A DNA stretch of 64,000 bases from Tethya wilhelma (lineage: Eukaryota; Porifera; Demospongiae; Tethyida; Tethyidae): positions 1,359,606 through 1,423,605 of the forward strand of contig CAXIPT010000004.1 of the NCBI GenBank assembly GCA_964030475.1. The letters run 5' to 3'. Below the pieces are notes generated by a model, which was not told where the DNA came from, did not search any database, and worked only from the letters and a program-made list of their open reading frames with translations. The position numbers and the translations under genes were made by a program. Shown here one piece after another: positions 1 through 13,105 of this stretch. How positions within the stretch are numbered: the stretch's first letter is position 1; every line of letters begins with the position of its first letter.

Positions 1-217
1 TTGAACTCAGAGCTCTGGCTATAACTCTGCCACAGGCATCAACCTCATTAAATTGCTGATTCAGCACACAGTACACGTGGTCAGTTAAGTCACATGATCA
101 TATGATTTTGCGTCCGCCTCCAGCGCAGCGCTCGCCCCGAAGCTTGAATAGCTGTTCAGTCTCTCTACAGCGCTGAAAGAAAAAAATTGCATGTAGGTTT
201 AAAAATTAATATTAATA

Positions 218-2614
218 TCAATACGTTACACTATCAGTATAGAATTCATTTTTATTCCTTCTCACGAGTTGTTCTTCCATGCAATCCATAACAGTTCGAT
301 CTCTCTCCATTGAATACTTATTGTGGAAGAACGGTCCACTACTAAGAAAGTATTTGGGTTTCACTTCAAGAGCCATGTACTTTCGAAGTGATTTCAAGTC
401 GCCACTGCCTACAATGCAAATAAGATGAACCACAGTTCCACTACAATGCTTTGCCCATTCTGTAGGTTTGGACTGATCCATCCAGAAAACAGAAGATATA
501 GTCGGAAAAGTGCTGGGTCTGGTGTGAGACGAGAAATAGCCACCTGGAGTTCCTGGACAACAATAACAAACAACAACAAACTAGATTATATAAACATACC
601 GTATTTCCTCGATTAGAAGCTGGGGCGTTTATTTACTATATCCATTTGAGGACCAGGTGTTAATTTGAGAGAGGCATTTGTTTGAGACCGGTGTTTAAAA
701 CTTAAGGGCACATGCACAGATGGTACATATGGTACAGGTTGCAACCTAACAAGTATTGACTGTCGAGCAGCCCCTTCCTTTGAAGTTTTCTCTGTACAAT
801 CCACTGCCTTCATCTTGAAATAGACGGTCATAAGCTTTTCTTTTCTGGGCCATCTGTCAGTACTGTAATGATCTGTGGCTCTAGCTTTGCAGATGCCTAG
901 TTGCAAGTACGCTATTGATAGCTTACGTGAACTGATTTTACTGCCACGCCCACTTTAAGGAACTCGGCGTTTATTTCAAGCCCGGTGTTTATACTACCTA
1001 ACTTTGCTGCATATAACCCGGCGTAAAAATGAGACAGGCATTATTAATTTAATATAGAGGCGGCTTCTAATCGAGGAAATATGGTACACAATATCTGATA
1101 TTGATCCTGAATCTATGTCAAACCTATACTGAATTAGTCACATAACCAACCTCTCTCTAATATCATGCTTGCTGCACCCTAGCTCCACAAAAGAAAGCAC
1201 AGAGCTAAGCTGGAGCGAATACTAGAGACAGAAAATGGCTAGACGAGACTAGGAAGCACTGATGCACATATATATACTTTAGTGGTTAGATTCCAGGCCA
1301 GGGAAGCTAAGGATACTCATGTCCAGAAATGTACTAAGTCTTACTAAGGAAGCTATAAAGAACAGTCAATCTGTTCTAAGGCCATTTAGGCTGCATACTT
1401 TAGTGAGGTGGCTGCATTTCAGGGACTTGGAATAGCAAGGCTCCCGATACATGCAGCTATAAAACTATACCTGGTGCCATGAAGAGAGTAGCAATATAGT
1501 GCTCATCTGGCACCCCCACTTCCTTCATGTACTCATGCAGCTCCTGGGCAATGCTGCTGTTAAGAAGATACTCGACAGTTTCCACTGACAGTGCAAAATA
1601 AGCCGAACTCTTATACAGAGTAACATTGTGAGGAGGTGAATCCAGCGGAGTATCCGTTTTCTTCACTTTTCCCATACTCGGTACTAGTACACGCTTGAAC
1701 GTAAATCTCCTAGATTTTTCGTCATTGCTAATGATGCTAGTTTTAACGGCTGACGTACCATTGAGTGGCTGAAGAGCCAAAACTATTTCTCTATTTGTTC
1801 GTAGTGGTAGTTCAGTACCACACAAAGTTACTACATACATCCATGCATACTCTTCTCGTCTTGAATGCAAAGCTTCGATGCATTTTATCTGAGCATCCAC
1901 GATCGATATGTGACCTCTATAAACACTTACTGTCTCAGAAGGTACAATGATATTGGGGACGCATTTTGTTAAGCTACTGACGATATTTTTTGTGAAAGGA
2001 GATGATTTTTTGTCAGTGTGAATACAGTATATATTATGAGATCGGTAGATGGACTTGATCAAGCGTATAAACTGTTGTGGGTTACGATTTACAACAAATG
2101 AAAATGCAAGAGGAAATGCCCTCTCTTTTTCTGAAGTGTAAAAGAGGTTATCATTGAAGTTTGCCTGCCAGAACTTGCAATCTTGAGCGATATTTTCATA
2201 CTCTTTGGAATATTTGTAAACGAGCGCTTTATTATCTACATTTTCTTTCTTCACTCGCCAGAATTCAGTTTCATTGCTACCTGTAAACAATGCTGAACAG
2301 TTTCTTTCAATAATGGGGTTTATTAAACTCACAACCCCTAGTTGCCACGATTGGTAATATGCATCCTGAGTTGACGATAATGGTATCGAGATATTTGGTA
2401 GTACCATGAAATCCTTTAGGTGCCATTTTTTCACTTGCGTAGTTTGACCTTGAAGTAGCAGTTGTGTCCTGACTTTCCCTCTAGATTGTCCGAGGCTGTG
2501 AAGAGCTATTACACGATTGGCTACCAGGAGTACAAAACAGATGGCGATAGCACTGAGCAGTACCCTTTGTTTTGTACACAATGATGAGAGCTTTTTTTGT
2601 TCACTGTTCATCAT
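218..2614 (-). CDS. Core-2/I-branching beta-1,6-N-acetylglucosaminyltransferase-like protein (GT14), two exons
   Basis: Exon 1 is 2614-1471 and exon 2 is 552-218. The intron 1470-553 has a GT donor (gtatag) and an AG acceptor (ttgttgtccag), phase 1, and joining gives about 492 residues. The N-terminus has a short basic tail and a hydrophobic signal anchor at about residues 18-36, as in type II Golgi enzymes. The Branch domain starts near residue 165 (FPLAFSFVVNRN) and continues with CIHTDKKS, VYRGHISIVDAQIKCIEAL, TLCGTELPLRTN, SSAYFALS and PDEHYIAT. In the family, the equivalent SPDExxWAT segment holds the catalytic glutamate. Exon 2 supplies the family's conserved end, VVHLICIVGSGDL. The inferred role is transfer of GlcNAc to O-glycans or polylactosamine in the Golgi lumen. 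Acceptor specificity cannot be told. The gene faces away from the GAREM-like gene downstream on the other strand. The splice join is inferred from sites and homology. Confidence 0.88.
597..1086. mobile_element. TIR element (MITE) in the intron of the GT14 gene
   Basis: The left end, taccgtatttcctcgatt followed by agaagc, reappears inverted at 1063-1086 with one mismatch, giving 24-bp terminal inverted repeats. Both ends begin with TA, which suggests a TA target-site duplication as in Tc1/mariner-type elements. The 490-bp interior has no convincing coding region. A second GC-rich motif (gtttattt beside ggcg/ggtg) recurs subterminally at 625-640 and 967-992. It is probably non-autonomous and is spliced out with the intron. 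Confidence 0.7.
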
Positions 2615-3300
2615 AATAAAAACACATGGCCTTGCTCAGCGTGCACGCTTCAGGGTCGTCAATTTCAAAAACGCAAATCAGCTCATAACGCATGAATTAC
2701 CTGGTGTCCAGAAAACTAGTTAGAAGCAGAAATTTGATTTATACAGAGAAGGTAGACAGATAGTCCTACAGACTCAAGACTAAGTCAGCCATTTGCTGTT
2801 TCTCATGATCAGTGCTAGGCTAGAGGAGGTTACTCAGGTACGACACGAGTGTGCCTTTGCTGATGCTTCAACCAGCTTTTCAGGTAATTGTAAACTAACT
2901 CATACTTCACTAGAACTCTCGTTGGCTCACTCAAAATGTTTGCATATATCTGAAACACGAGTAAGTCCAGTTTATGATGGCTTTTACATGCTATTTCTTA
3001 CGTAGTGTGTTGCTATTTCCTTGCATTTGTTGCTATTCAACGTTAGCTATTTAGTTTTTTGCGCTTGCGCATGCGCACTATCTCGCACTGTTCAGTCGCG
3101 ATCGCGGTTATGTAATGTCACGTGCACTCACACACCCCCGCCACCGCCCCCATGTAGTTAATTACTTGCTAATAATTTGAGAAGAAATCGAACCACACTT
3201 ACAGTCACGCCATAGCTAATGAATGAATTCTGTTCTTGCATAATTGAGCCAGTGGTTTAAAATGCTACTCACTAAGCCTGAGTTCTTTTTTCACGTACTT
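2615..3300. promoter_or_regulatory. Divergent upstream region between the GT14 gene and GAREM-like gene A
   Basis: No convincing gene is seen here. The stretch 3055-3135 is rich in CpG compared with its AT-rich surroundings. It includes the NRF1-like palindrome listed separately, a gcgatcgc palindrome and a C-rich run. The GT14 gene starts at 2614 on the minus strand and a candidate 5' exon of the plus-strand gene lies just downstream, so this could be a shared promoter region. No TATA box was recognised. Confidence 0.35.
3066..3077. promoter_or_regulatory. NRF1-like palindrome
   Basis: TGCGCATGCGCA is a perfect 12-bp palindrome matching the NRF1 consensus (YGCGCAYGCGCR). It lies in the CpG-rich part of the divergent intergenic region. 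Identical copies occur at 19706-19717 and 59086-59097. Binding is inferred, not shown. Confidence 0.5.
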
Positions 3301-3486
3301 TGTTTGAGCTGGAACTGGGCGTTCTTCTAAAGTCTCCTTCAGTACAGCTGACAGCCGCCACTCGGTACCCGGTACCCAAGACCCAACAACTGTCGATTTG
3401 GAAGCCTGTAGCGTGCTGCTGACTCTAATAGGAAAGTATTGCCGTCTGCACTACTCGGAGGCTCGTGTACAACGTTTTAGCAGCAG
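3300..3486 (+). other. Candidate 5' non-coding exon of GAREM-like gene A
   Basis: A moderately GC-rich stretch ends in a strong splice donor, agcagcag|gtatgt, at 3486/3487. It lies on the right strand and side to be the first, untranslated exon of the gene whose coding exon opens with a splice acceptor at 9917. The 5' limit is arbitrary. cDNA would be needed to confirm it. Confidence 0.3.
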
Positions 3487-4314
3487 GTATGTGAGCTGAA
3501 TGTTATATTTCTGATATGCGTTTACACATGTGCACCTGAGTTTGAGTACTCTACTTTTAGCTTTCTTTATTAGGCAACTAGCAGTTATCTACTGTACAAA
3601 GCTATTTATTTGGTTGTTAGCTTTGAAGTTTAGCCGTGTGTTTGGGCAGTCGTAACTGCTACTGCATGGGCATATTTTTTTTTTTTTTTACAAAGTTGTA
3701 TATAATTTATTCATAGGCGGTTCGTGGGTGTGTCGCGGGTGGGAATATGGTGAAAAGTACTACAAATTTTGTGTTTGTGTTGCTTGATAATTTGTGTTTT
3801 GTGTGTTTGTGTGTGTGTGTGTGTAAGCAACAATTGCATTCAGTGGAACACAATAAAGGTAGTGTTATTCAAGCTGCATTGAGCATTATATAGTACACCC
3901 TTTTGTACAGTATATATAGCATGTTTGATGTCTGTGTAGAGTCGATACCAGACTCCAAAACGAGAGTCCATTTTACCTTCAATAGAATGTGCAACAAAAA
4001 GTTACCGCTATATTATTAGCTGTATATATCCCATTTTGAAAAAAAAACAGCAGCAAAATTTTTTGCCTGTGTTTGCTCTACAGTTGAAACAATTAGTGCA
4101 CTCTGCAAAACAATGATTAGATAAACATAGAAAATATTTTTGTTGATGATAGCTAGCTCTGTGTCAGTTATCTCCTCTACCCATCTCTTATCAGTCTATA
4201 CCACTGTATGTGTGTATGTGCAATTGCATAATTATGCACTCCACCTATTGTTTGTGTATCTAAAAGTAGGTGGTTCTGTGTAAAACAGCTTGTTGCACGG
4301 AAAGGAAGGTGTGC

Positions 4315-4348
<34 letters not shown>

Positions 4349-6514
4349 GTGATACCCCAAGTTTGTCTAACATACTTAGAGACAATTATATATTCAAAGC
4401 TTTTCTAAGTGCTCTTCAAACCACATTTTAAATCCCTCTGATGGTCCAACAAGCTTATGTAACAGTTGTTGCTGTCTGCCTAAGCTACTGAGAGTATTTG
4501 GCTTGCTTCAATGCCCTTTTCTCTGTAGATGCTCAGCAGATCATATGCACATTTACTTGCCCAGAGTATGTTGAATATGGCTCAGCCGTTATATTTTCTT
4601 GTGTGTGGATATTTTGCTTAAAATTTGTTTGACTCTAAGTGTCTCTGGTGCATGTAACTGTGCCGAATTCTGCAGAAATTCGTTAGAATCAGCTGCATTA
4701 TGATGTGTTTGGACCCTTTCCAACTGTTTGTCTGTGTCTCTGAACTGTAACATACAAACATACACTGCAGCCTCTGACTAAGCTAAACTCCTCAGGTAGC
4801 TGCTACTAAAATGTCCTTTCTTCTGAGAATCCTTGTCTTTGAACATCATGTTCCAGAATCCCTAGGTGCATACTTACTCAGGAGTGGTAGTGCTGACTAG
4901 ACTGTGTAACTGTATTAAAATTTTTCCGTTATAGCTCGAGTATCTGCTTTCAAATCCATGTGTGAGGTCTATTGCTCCTACTAGAACATTTGTAGTTTGT
5001 TTTCTTTGTATTCACAAGATGTGGGAACTATAAAAGCTACAACTAAAGTACCCACCATGGCTAAATCACTTTTTAATGTATATATTCATTGCTGTAGTCT
5101 CTTACCAATCTTTAGTGTTGGTGTACCCAGTATCCAATTATAACAGAATGAATTTAAAGTTTTTAATCTATATACAATAAGCTCGATTGCTCTATTTCTG
5201 TAACTCTTAATTCTACCAACCAGAGTGTGGCAAGAGAGTAAAGAATTGCTTATTACATTCAACACAAAATACTTGACACAGATAACTAAAGCATACCATC
5301 ATTTCTCTATTTCTGATTCATTTGTAAGTTTCTAGTTTCAGGTTGTCAATTATTTATCCAATGTAGGCCTTATTTGTACACCCATCTTTAGCTTCCATCA
5401 CAGCTAACACACACCTAACATGTACACCTACAGCTGTCGTTCTTCACATGGGGTGACATTTAGTGGAACACACCCTAATTTGTCACGCTATGTGTACATA
5501 GGTGTATGTCATCCTACAGTACAATAGCTGTGACTACTTGATGTGGCTTAGTGGCGTGTACTTAAGTCATTGTTTTGCAGTATTGATACAAGCTTTGTTC
5601 TCAAATCAGATGATACTTAATTTTAAGTTTTGAACTCTGCTTGTGGGGTTGGTGTGATTCAAATCTCGTGTCTTTTGTCTGCCTTTTGCATAATCACAAT
5701 CATTAATGATTCAGATCTGAACTAACGTGTCCAATACAATAGTATAGGCTGATCCCATTGTGTAATGTCATTTCTCAATACAGTATTGTAGCCTTCATTG
5801 ATTGTACTATAAGAGTCATTAAGTGGTCTGATCTTAGTTGCTGAACTTGTAACAATAGTCTTGTCAATTCGCTGTCATGATTTTACTTCTTATTGTCCAA
5901 AAAGCACATGGCAGTCACTCTTATCATATCATCGTGTTGTGACTTGACTACTCCACCCAACCAACACTTACAGGCCTATATATAGAAGGGTGTTAATGAG
6001 CTAAAATCGAATCAGCTGATTCTCTGTGAGCTATTGAGTTGTGTGTGCTACTATACAGGCATTTTAATTGCATATTGTTAACATAACCTTATGAAACAAA
6101 ACTCAAATATTCCATTTATAGGACCCTTGTTTTACAGTCTCTATTCTAAGTTGGGCTTGTTTTTGTTTGTTTGTTTTCAATTTTTTTTAACCCTGCCTTA
6201 CCTGCAGTTCTTGTTCAAGATAATTATTTTTAGTTTTTGACAAGACTTTTGTGTTACAATGATGTTTTTTTTCTTTGAAAAGTTTACACACACATTGATC
6301 TGATGTGTGTGAATATAAAGCTTTTTATGTGCTTCTGTTTTATGTTGTGTGTATATGAAACACTAAACCTCAGGTTTTGTTCTGTCATATGTACACTGTA
6401 CACACTGAAAACCACAATTGGGTGTTTTAATCTCCCTCAATTGTCATTTTCCATCAACATTGCTTTTAAGGTTTTGTTCCTGAGTACACAGTTTTACTTC
6501 AAGCTTATCCACTC

Positions 6515-6705
6515 TACAGTATAGCGGGTAAATTTGGCGGGCTTAAAATTCAGTGAATTTCCAGTTTAGCATGATAAGCAATTTTAATTTGTTGGCCATT
6601 TAATTCTCACACTGCATTGTTTATATGTCCGTGTGTGTGCATATAAAAACTGTTTTTTGATTTGAAAAATAATTCAATAATTCGTCAAATTTACCGACTA
6701 TACAA
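6515..6705. mobile_element. Short TIR element (MITE)
   Basis: The left end tacagtatagcgggtaaat is mirrored by aaatttaccgactatacaa at the right end (imperfect ~20-bp inverted repeats). The ~190-bp interior is AT-rich and non-coding. The terminal words resemble those near 7640 (tactgtatggcgggaaa) and 9098 (cccgctatacggtat), so it belongs to a dispersed family in this window. Confidence 0.55.
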
Positions 6706-7638
6706 TAATGGACATCTAATGCTTTAGTAACAACATGCTGTGCACTCAGCATTCGATGCTGTCGTGCTGTGTTGCCAGTAATCTTGTTCTCTGTAGCTAG
6801 CCACCATGTGACTCGAGCTCACAATGGAGGATGGAATGTGTTGGTCTACAGTGATGTCCACTCCTCAGTTGTTGTTCTACTGCTTGAGAACTATACCCGT
6901 GATGAATGGCAAAGCCTTATTGTGCTCGATGCTTTGTGTGTGTGTGTGCATGCGTGCGTGTGTGTGCTTGCACGTTTATGCTCACGTACATCCAAACGTG
7001 TAGCAACCTACCTAATTCCCTTTTTAGCAATACATACACACTACACTAGCATAGGTAGCAATTGTCCTGAGTTACTCTACATCTTAACCTTTCTTCTAAA
7101 CAGTCTACAATCCATGAATTGTGATTCATTTTTACTTTCCACCAAACAATTTACTAGCTAGTAAAGTTTTCTCGAAACCTTGTACAATATAGCCCTTTAG
7201 TAGTGGTCACACAATTTCCAATACTTCCTCCAACCATACTTTGTTGCTACTACCAGCTGCCAGCTAGCTACCTACCTCGATGTGGCAAAGGATGTCCAAC
7301 ATATGTGGTGGTATAGGCCTTCTTGGCTTGCTTTGAAGCTCCATGGGAAAGGTTGCCTACCTGACAAAGTGGTCTGTTCCTGTTGTTTGTGTTGGTATTA
7401 GATAGAGGTATAGCTTTTCATTGTTTTTGTAGAGTGCATGTGCCACAACCTGGCAACAGTGTGGTAGTTGGTGGCTGCTCATACTGTCAAATAGTGAAGC
7501 TCAACCAATACAGGTATATACTAGTTAGGTACCTGGTATTGTAAATAATAGTAATGGCTGCTGGTGAAGTACAAGTTTGACCAATTTTAGTGTGACCTGT
7601 CTATTCTTTAGTGACAGTATGATGGGCTCCTTAAGCAT

Positions 7639-7850
7639 TTACTGTATGGCGGGAAATTTTCATGGGGGAAAATTTTTGCGAATTTTGCGGTTTGGCAGCT
7701 TTCCGCGAAAATTTTCCCCCACGAAATTTGTAAGGTACACAAGGTCTTCACGTAATGTTGAGACGCAATCCGCGAAAATTTTCCCCGCAAATTTCTATTC
7801 AGGACGAAAATGCAAAAATTTTCCCCCACGAAAAATTCCCGCGAAAGTTA
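7639..7850. repeat. Element remnant rich in CGCGAAAATTTTCCCC words
   Basis: Four or more direct and inverted copies of a gcgaaaattttcccc-type word are packed into about 200 bp. They begin at tactgtatggcgggaaa and end near attcccgcgaaagttata. Open frames on both strands run through it only because it lacks stops, so they are not genes. Related sequence lies at 9075-9310. Confidence 0.5.
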
Positions 7851-8241
7851 TAGGTAGTTGTCTCAAAAGTGAAGGGAAAAAGATATTCTAGGAATGTGGT
7901 ATATTCAACGTGAAAAATTGGACATATCACAAGTGGAATATATACATGAATAGAGTATCAGCTGAACACAATATGATAGCTATACCTTCAGTATACATGT
8001 ATGCACTTATGCCAATAATACACTGTATAGCTATATCTAAACAATATCTAGCTTTGCTTTGAATATACCTCCCACATATAAAAACCAACATTGGACCAAA
8101 TCAGGTGATTTTCTTTAGTGGGTTATATATGTGTTTGTACACTCCTTATTGTACTTTGTTACTGTGTAACCTATATGGCCTGATATCTGATTTTGGGTCT
8201 CTGTTTGTCTATGTTAAAACCACATGAATCTTTGTTGTCAG

Positions 8242-8288
<47 letters not shown>
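8242..8288. repeat. (CA)n microsatellite
   Basis: An uninterrupted CA dinucleotide run of about 46 bp within the long non-coding stretch upstream of gene A. Confidence 0.95.
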
Positions 8289-8289
<1 letters not shown>

Positions 8290-8985
8290 CCACGTCTAAT
8301 CACTGCTCATTTGCTAGAAAATCTCTCCAATTTGTTCCATCATTAAGCTTATTTGACATACAGTTTCAATGGTGACAACTTGAAAGCATATCTCACAACC
8401 TCTAGACTGCTATTTGTATGCACCTGTGTTTCCTACTGGCACAGGTTGTTATGGTGGCATGGAATTGTGTCAAAAGATACACTACTACTGCCATCCCATC
8501 TAGTCTCTTTCCCTGTCCTGGGTCATAGTAAAAAGCACCCTGTTTACACAGCTTAAAGTTGTAGTACTCGCAATTCCATATAGCTCCTAGTCTTCATGGC
8601 GCAAGAGAAAAGTTTGTGAAGAAAGTCTGTCTTTGCTGTTTAGAACTAAATTTTCGTGGGGAAAAGTTTGAAATTCGTGATATGTACGGTCCAATTACAA
8701 AATATTTTGCCTAAATTTACTATGTATACATAGTGTGATAATTTGAAAGCTTTAGGTTTCATTTTATGCTAAGCACAGAATAATAATTGATGGTCTAATA
8801 TTTTAAGGTGGTAGCAATTTTGTTGCTGTCTCTGCTTAAGTGTTAGTTTTGATAAAATGTATATTATATGCATGATCAGTTTTGTTTTGTTAGTCATGTG
8901 AGTTGTTTTTGAACGTGACTGGTATGTGTTGAGACAGCTCTCTGGGGTAACAAGCTGTGTCATTATCTGCTGATATCAGCAAACA

Positions 8986-9018
<33 letters not shown>

Positions 9019-9074
9019 CTTGGGTAGTAGCACTGTAAACAGAGACCATCATTTAACTGTTCTGGCTAAAACTG

Positions 9075-9310
9075 CAAAAGTTAAACCCCGCAAAACTTTC
9101 CCGCTATACGGTATATAGCTTCGAATAGTGGTCCTATTTCTCTTTGACTTCCGCGGATCACGATCCATCCGTGAAAGTTTTTATCCGCGAAATTTTTTTG
9201 CAACATATATACGTATGGGCTGGCTCGGCTCATCTGCGAAAGTTAAACGTCGAAAATGTTTGACTGGAGACATCCGCGAAAGTTTGACACCGCGAAACTT
9301 TGTATACAAC
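9075..9310. repeat. Degenerate TIR-element cluster with GCGAAAGTT/AACTTTCGC words
   Basis: This contains cccgctatacggtatat, several ccgcgaaa(g)tt words and their inverse, and an AT microsatellite at 9311-9338. It is consistent with one or two nested remnants of the family seen at 6515-6705 and 7639-7850. No intact pair of ends was found. Confidence 0.4.
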
Positions 9311-9810
9311 ATATATATATATATGTATATATATATATTGTACTCGCATGGGTGAAAAATCCGACAGACAGGCAAATAGAGCCTGTAAAACTGGTATTAT
9401 ATCTTCCCTTGGTTCCTTGTAAATTGTCTAAGTATGTGTGTGTGTGTGTGTGTGTGTCGAATGACAGGAGAAGCTTTCATTGTGAAGCCTGTTTTGATGA
9501 GCTAATGAGCATTGTCTGTTCTGCTCCATTTAACTTGTGTCTATTGATGTGCAATTGTGTGGATGCCATCACATGCTTGTGTACCGGTACTTATGTGTAT
9601 GTTGTACTGTTTGATTTGTGAATTAAGTACAAGATTCGGAATATATACCATTTGTAGCTAAGACTTTGTGACAAGCAATGCTGAGTTGCCGTGTGTGTGA
9701 TAATATTATATAATTGTCGTGTGTGTGATAATATTACATAATTTGACAAAAGTTTCATACTCCTATAATACATTCTCTCAAATAGTTTGTTCTCTCCCTT
9801 AATTTTTCTT

Positions 9811-9813
<3 letters not shown>

Positions 9814-9898
<85 letters not shown>
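9814..9898. repeat. Compound (CT)n-(CA)n microsatellite before exon 2 of GAREM-like gene A
   Basis: About 45 bp of CT repeats followed by about 37 bp of CA repeats, ending 19 bp before the acceptor at 9917. In the intron it would act as an extended polypyrimidine/repeat tract. Confidence 0.95.
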
Positions 9899-9901
<3 letters not shown>

Positions 9902-9923
9902 GCCCCTATAATTACAGCCAATC

Positions 9924-12900
9924 ATGGACAACCCTCCCTACTCCACCACCGTCCACCCCCCTCTGAGGCTCTCCCTGGGTGAACCATCCTCCCCATCAAC
10001 AGGCGAATATCACACCTTCCTGCCGCGATCTGCCATCAACAGCACACCAAACTCAAACTCCTTCCCACCTTGTTCCGATAAACTCTCCTTATCGCAATTC
10101 CTCGCGAAATATCACCAAGATTTCCCCATCCCGATCAAAGTGTGCAAAGGCTACTGCGGACCGAACGAAGACCTCTCCATATCCGAGGGTGATCGCTTCA
10201 ATGTCCACTTTGTCAAATACACGACGGTAGTCACGATCGAGTACGACAACGGGACTCATTTCAACGTTCCCCTAAATTCTGCCATCCCATTCGGCCTCCT
10301 CTACAACCCCTATAATAATTTGAACGAAGCCATGAAGGGATACAAGTTTGACAAAGTCTCCGATCTGCTTCAGATGCCAACTCTACCCGTTTTGCTCTTC
10401 GTACGGAAAGCTTATCAAGGATCTAGCTCTGAATCGTCCGTCGCGATGAACGAGCTACTGTTAGTGAGAAAAGTGCACACGAAGCTAATGGGCATGGGCA
10501 AACCCCAACTCAAGGTTTACAGTCTCACACAGAGCAAAGAGAAGACGCTCAGTGCGAACTGTTGGGGACAATTTTCGACAAAACCACGCGAAGTTTGCCT
10601 CTATTTGCCGGAGATTATAAAAAATATGCCGGACATTTTTCCCTGTAAGGCCGTCCTCTTTAACAACGTGGTAGATAATTCGAGTACAGTTGTGAATGGC
10701 AGTAGACTACCGAGCAGATCAGGCTCTGTCACTAAAATGGGCGTTGCTTCGGTCGTCACTATGCTACACAGCAGTATTGAGACTTCAATCGTTGCCACGA
10801 GTGCATTGGAAACTGTCGAACTCGAAAACGCACGACTTCTCGATATCCCGGTCGATTTGAACATTTTGGTTCGCGTAGAGGAGCCTTTGGATGAGGACGA
10901 AACACAACGGTTGTACGAAGATACATCTTTTCTCTACCAAAATTTCGATCCGAAAAACGTCTGTGCCTATCGCGAAGCCTCAAATCCGCAGTTAGTGGAG
11001 ACTCAGTCGAGATTTTACACAAATGTTCACTATGGTCAGGAGAGGCAGGGGGTGGATTTGTCGAAGCCGAGAGGGATTGGGGAGGATGGACATTATCAGG
11101 TCCCGAGACCGGTCGACAGAGGAGAGAGTGAGACTGTGGAGAGTCTGTACCATCCTCCTGATGTCAGTGGAAACAGAAGGTGTGTATTATAAAGTGCTTG
11201 AGATAAAGTTAATTGCGTGGACACCTTGTGTCAGTGTGTGCTGTGTGTGCTTTTTGAATCTAAATGATAAATTATTATACTGTAGCGTGTATAGTATGGA
11301 ATCTGATTGTTAAGTATTTGCTGGTTTGCTGATTGGTGATTCGATTTTTTCCCTCCTATGTATTTAAGAAAGGATAGTGATATGATGGATGCCCATTTGT
11401 TATACAGAGCTAGCGATTTTATGATCTCACTGATTGAAGCTTTGATGGATCGAAACTTGAAGTATTTATAGCACTGTGAAAGATACTAAATATTGGTCTA
11501 TTTTAGACAAGGGCTGGTATTACAATAAGTTATACACTCCCAATACATAATGTGTGTCACTATTATGCTGTATTACATGGTGACAAGAACAGTATGTTTT
11601 CCCTCAAACCTTCCAACTTGTCCTCTCTAGAGAGCATGCTCTGCATGTTGTAGTGGTCTTGAGCATGTACATTTGTAGTCTGTTGGTTTCTGTTATTTGT
11701 TGAACATTCAAGTAATATTATTAGTGACCATGACTGGTCTAAAAGTGACTTGCTGATTGAATCAGCTGAAATAATAGAGTGGTTGTGTGAGTAGAAGTGT
11801 TTGCGACTTTTTCCCAGGCAGTCTTGGCTGGCAAGGTCGAAATGACTCTATAATGTTATGTAAGCTTGAGTTTGATGCAATCCAACATAAAGTATGAATG
11901 ATGGAATGAGCTGTATAAAAGTTTTATATTGAAGTAGCTGATCACACTGGGCTTAGCATGGTGCTGAAATGCCTAAAAAATACAGCAAATTGGCTGAGAT
12001 TTTATACGTCAAAAAATACAGTTTTTTTATCGTCTCAATGTTTGATGGTTTGTTAATTCTCATTCCCCCACCCATTAAGGTCATCCTCCTCTGGTAGTAC
12101 ACCTATTGAGAGTCAACCCTCCACCCCACTATCCTCATCCTCATCTCAGTCGTCGTCATGGCGACCCCCGCTACCACCACCCAGAGTCAAGAAAGATGTG
12201 AGTATAAAAAAATACCTCAGTGTGGGTATTATTTTAAAACATCTATACAACTAGATGCTTATATTTAGAATCCTATTCAAAGCATATTCACTGTGGTAGT
12301 TTGAATTCAAAGTTGGACATTATCTGTACATAATATAGTATATAGTATTATTCATAATATTATGCTTTCTTTGTGGTCTGCGAGGCCATATGGAGCACTA
12401 TAAATTAAGTGACAAAATTTAATAAACCTACCTCATAATCACTCACCTGTTTTGGGGTGTTGCAAATTCTTATCTAATCCTTCACCAAAGCTTATTGTCA
12501 AAATTTCTTTCCACCAGATGGTGATGGTATAATATACAGATTGGAAATTTTGTTTTGTGCCACTTCTCTTATAAAATGTGTCACTAAGATATATACATGC
12601 ATCTGTTGATTATGAGTTAATTACAACTCACATTGACAAGTTATAACTCACAGTGACAAGAGTTTAACCCAAGTTGCATATAAACCCCTTGATTACGAGT
12701 TAATTATCTCTCTAATTGCAGGGGCCTCCTCCTCGTCGAACTCCTGGCTATGAGTACGTTGAGACCCACCCTAGATGTACGAGAGCAGCTGATGGTAACA
12801 TAACACCAGACACAGGTATGTCTGAAATAACTAGTGTTGTGTTTTCCTAAATCAGTGTTTCTTAAAAGCCTTCGTTTGCTGCATGCACGATCGTACAATC

Positions 12901-13045
12901 TTTGTGTATGTATGTGTGTATGTACAATAACGTGTGTAGTATTGTATTTGTGAGTTGTTCTGGTCAATGTGTGCATTTGTGTATGTCGTAGTTGTATCGT
13001 TTCCAAGAATTCTTTTGAAATTTTGTTGTGCTGTAGAGTTTTGAC

Positions 13046-13105
<60 letters not shown>

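Larger units (their letters stand above)
3487..9917 (+). other. Long AT-rich stretch, probable first intron of GAREM-like gene A, filled with repeats
   Basis: No open frame here resembles a gene; the longest ones are low-complexity. The stretch holds GT/CA microsatellites (about 3797-3826, 4319-4348, 8242-8288, 8996-9018, 9435-9457), a TIR element at 6515-6705, and two regions full of CGCGAAAATTTTCCCC-like words (7639-7850 and 9075-9310). It ends in a CT then CA tract and the acceptor before exon 2. Calling it an intron depends on the tentative 5' exon near 3486. Confidence 0.4.

Noticed and set aside
613..906. Minus-strand open frame in the GT14 gene intron
   Set aside because: It lies entirely within the intronic MITE and lacks any recognisable domain.
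7577..7891. Overlapping open frames on both strands at 7.6-7.9 kb
   Set aside because: They lie in a repeat made of CGCGAAAATTTTCCCC words and show no protein-like composition.
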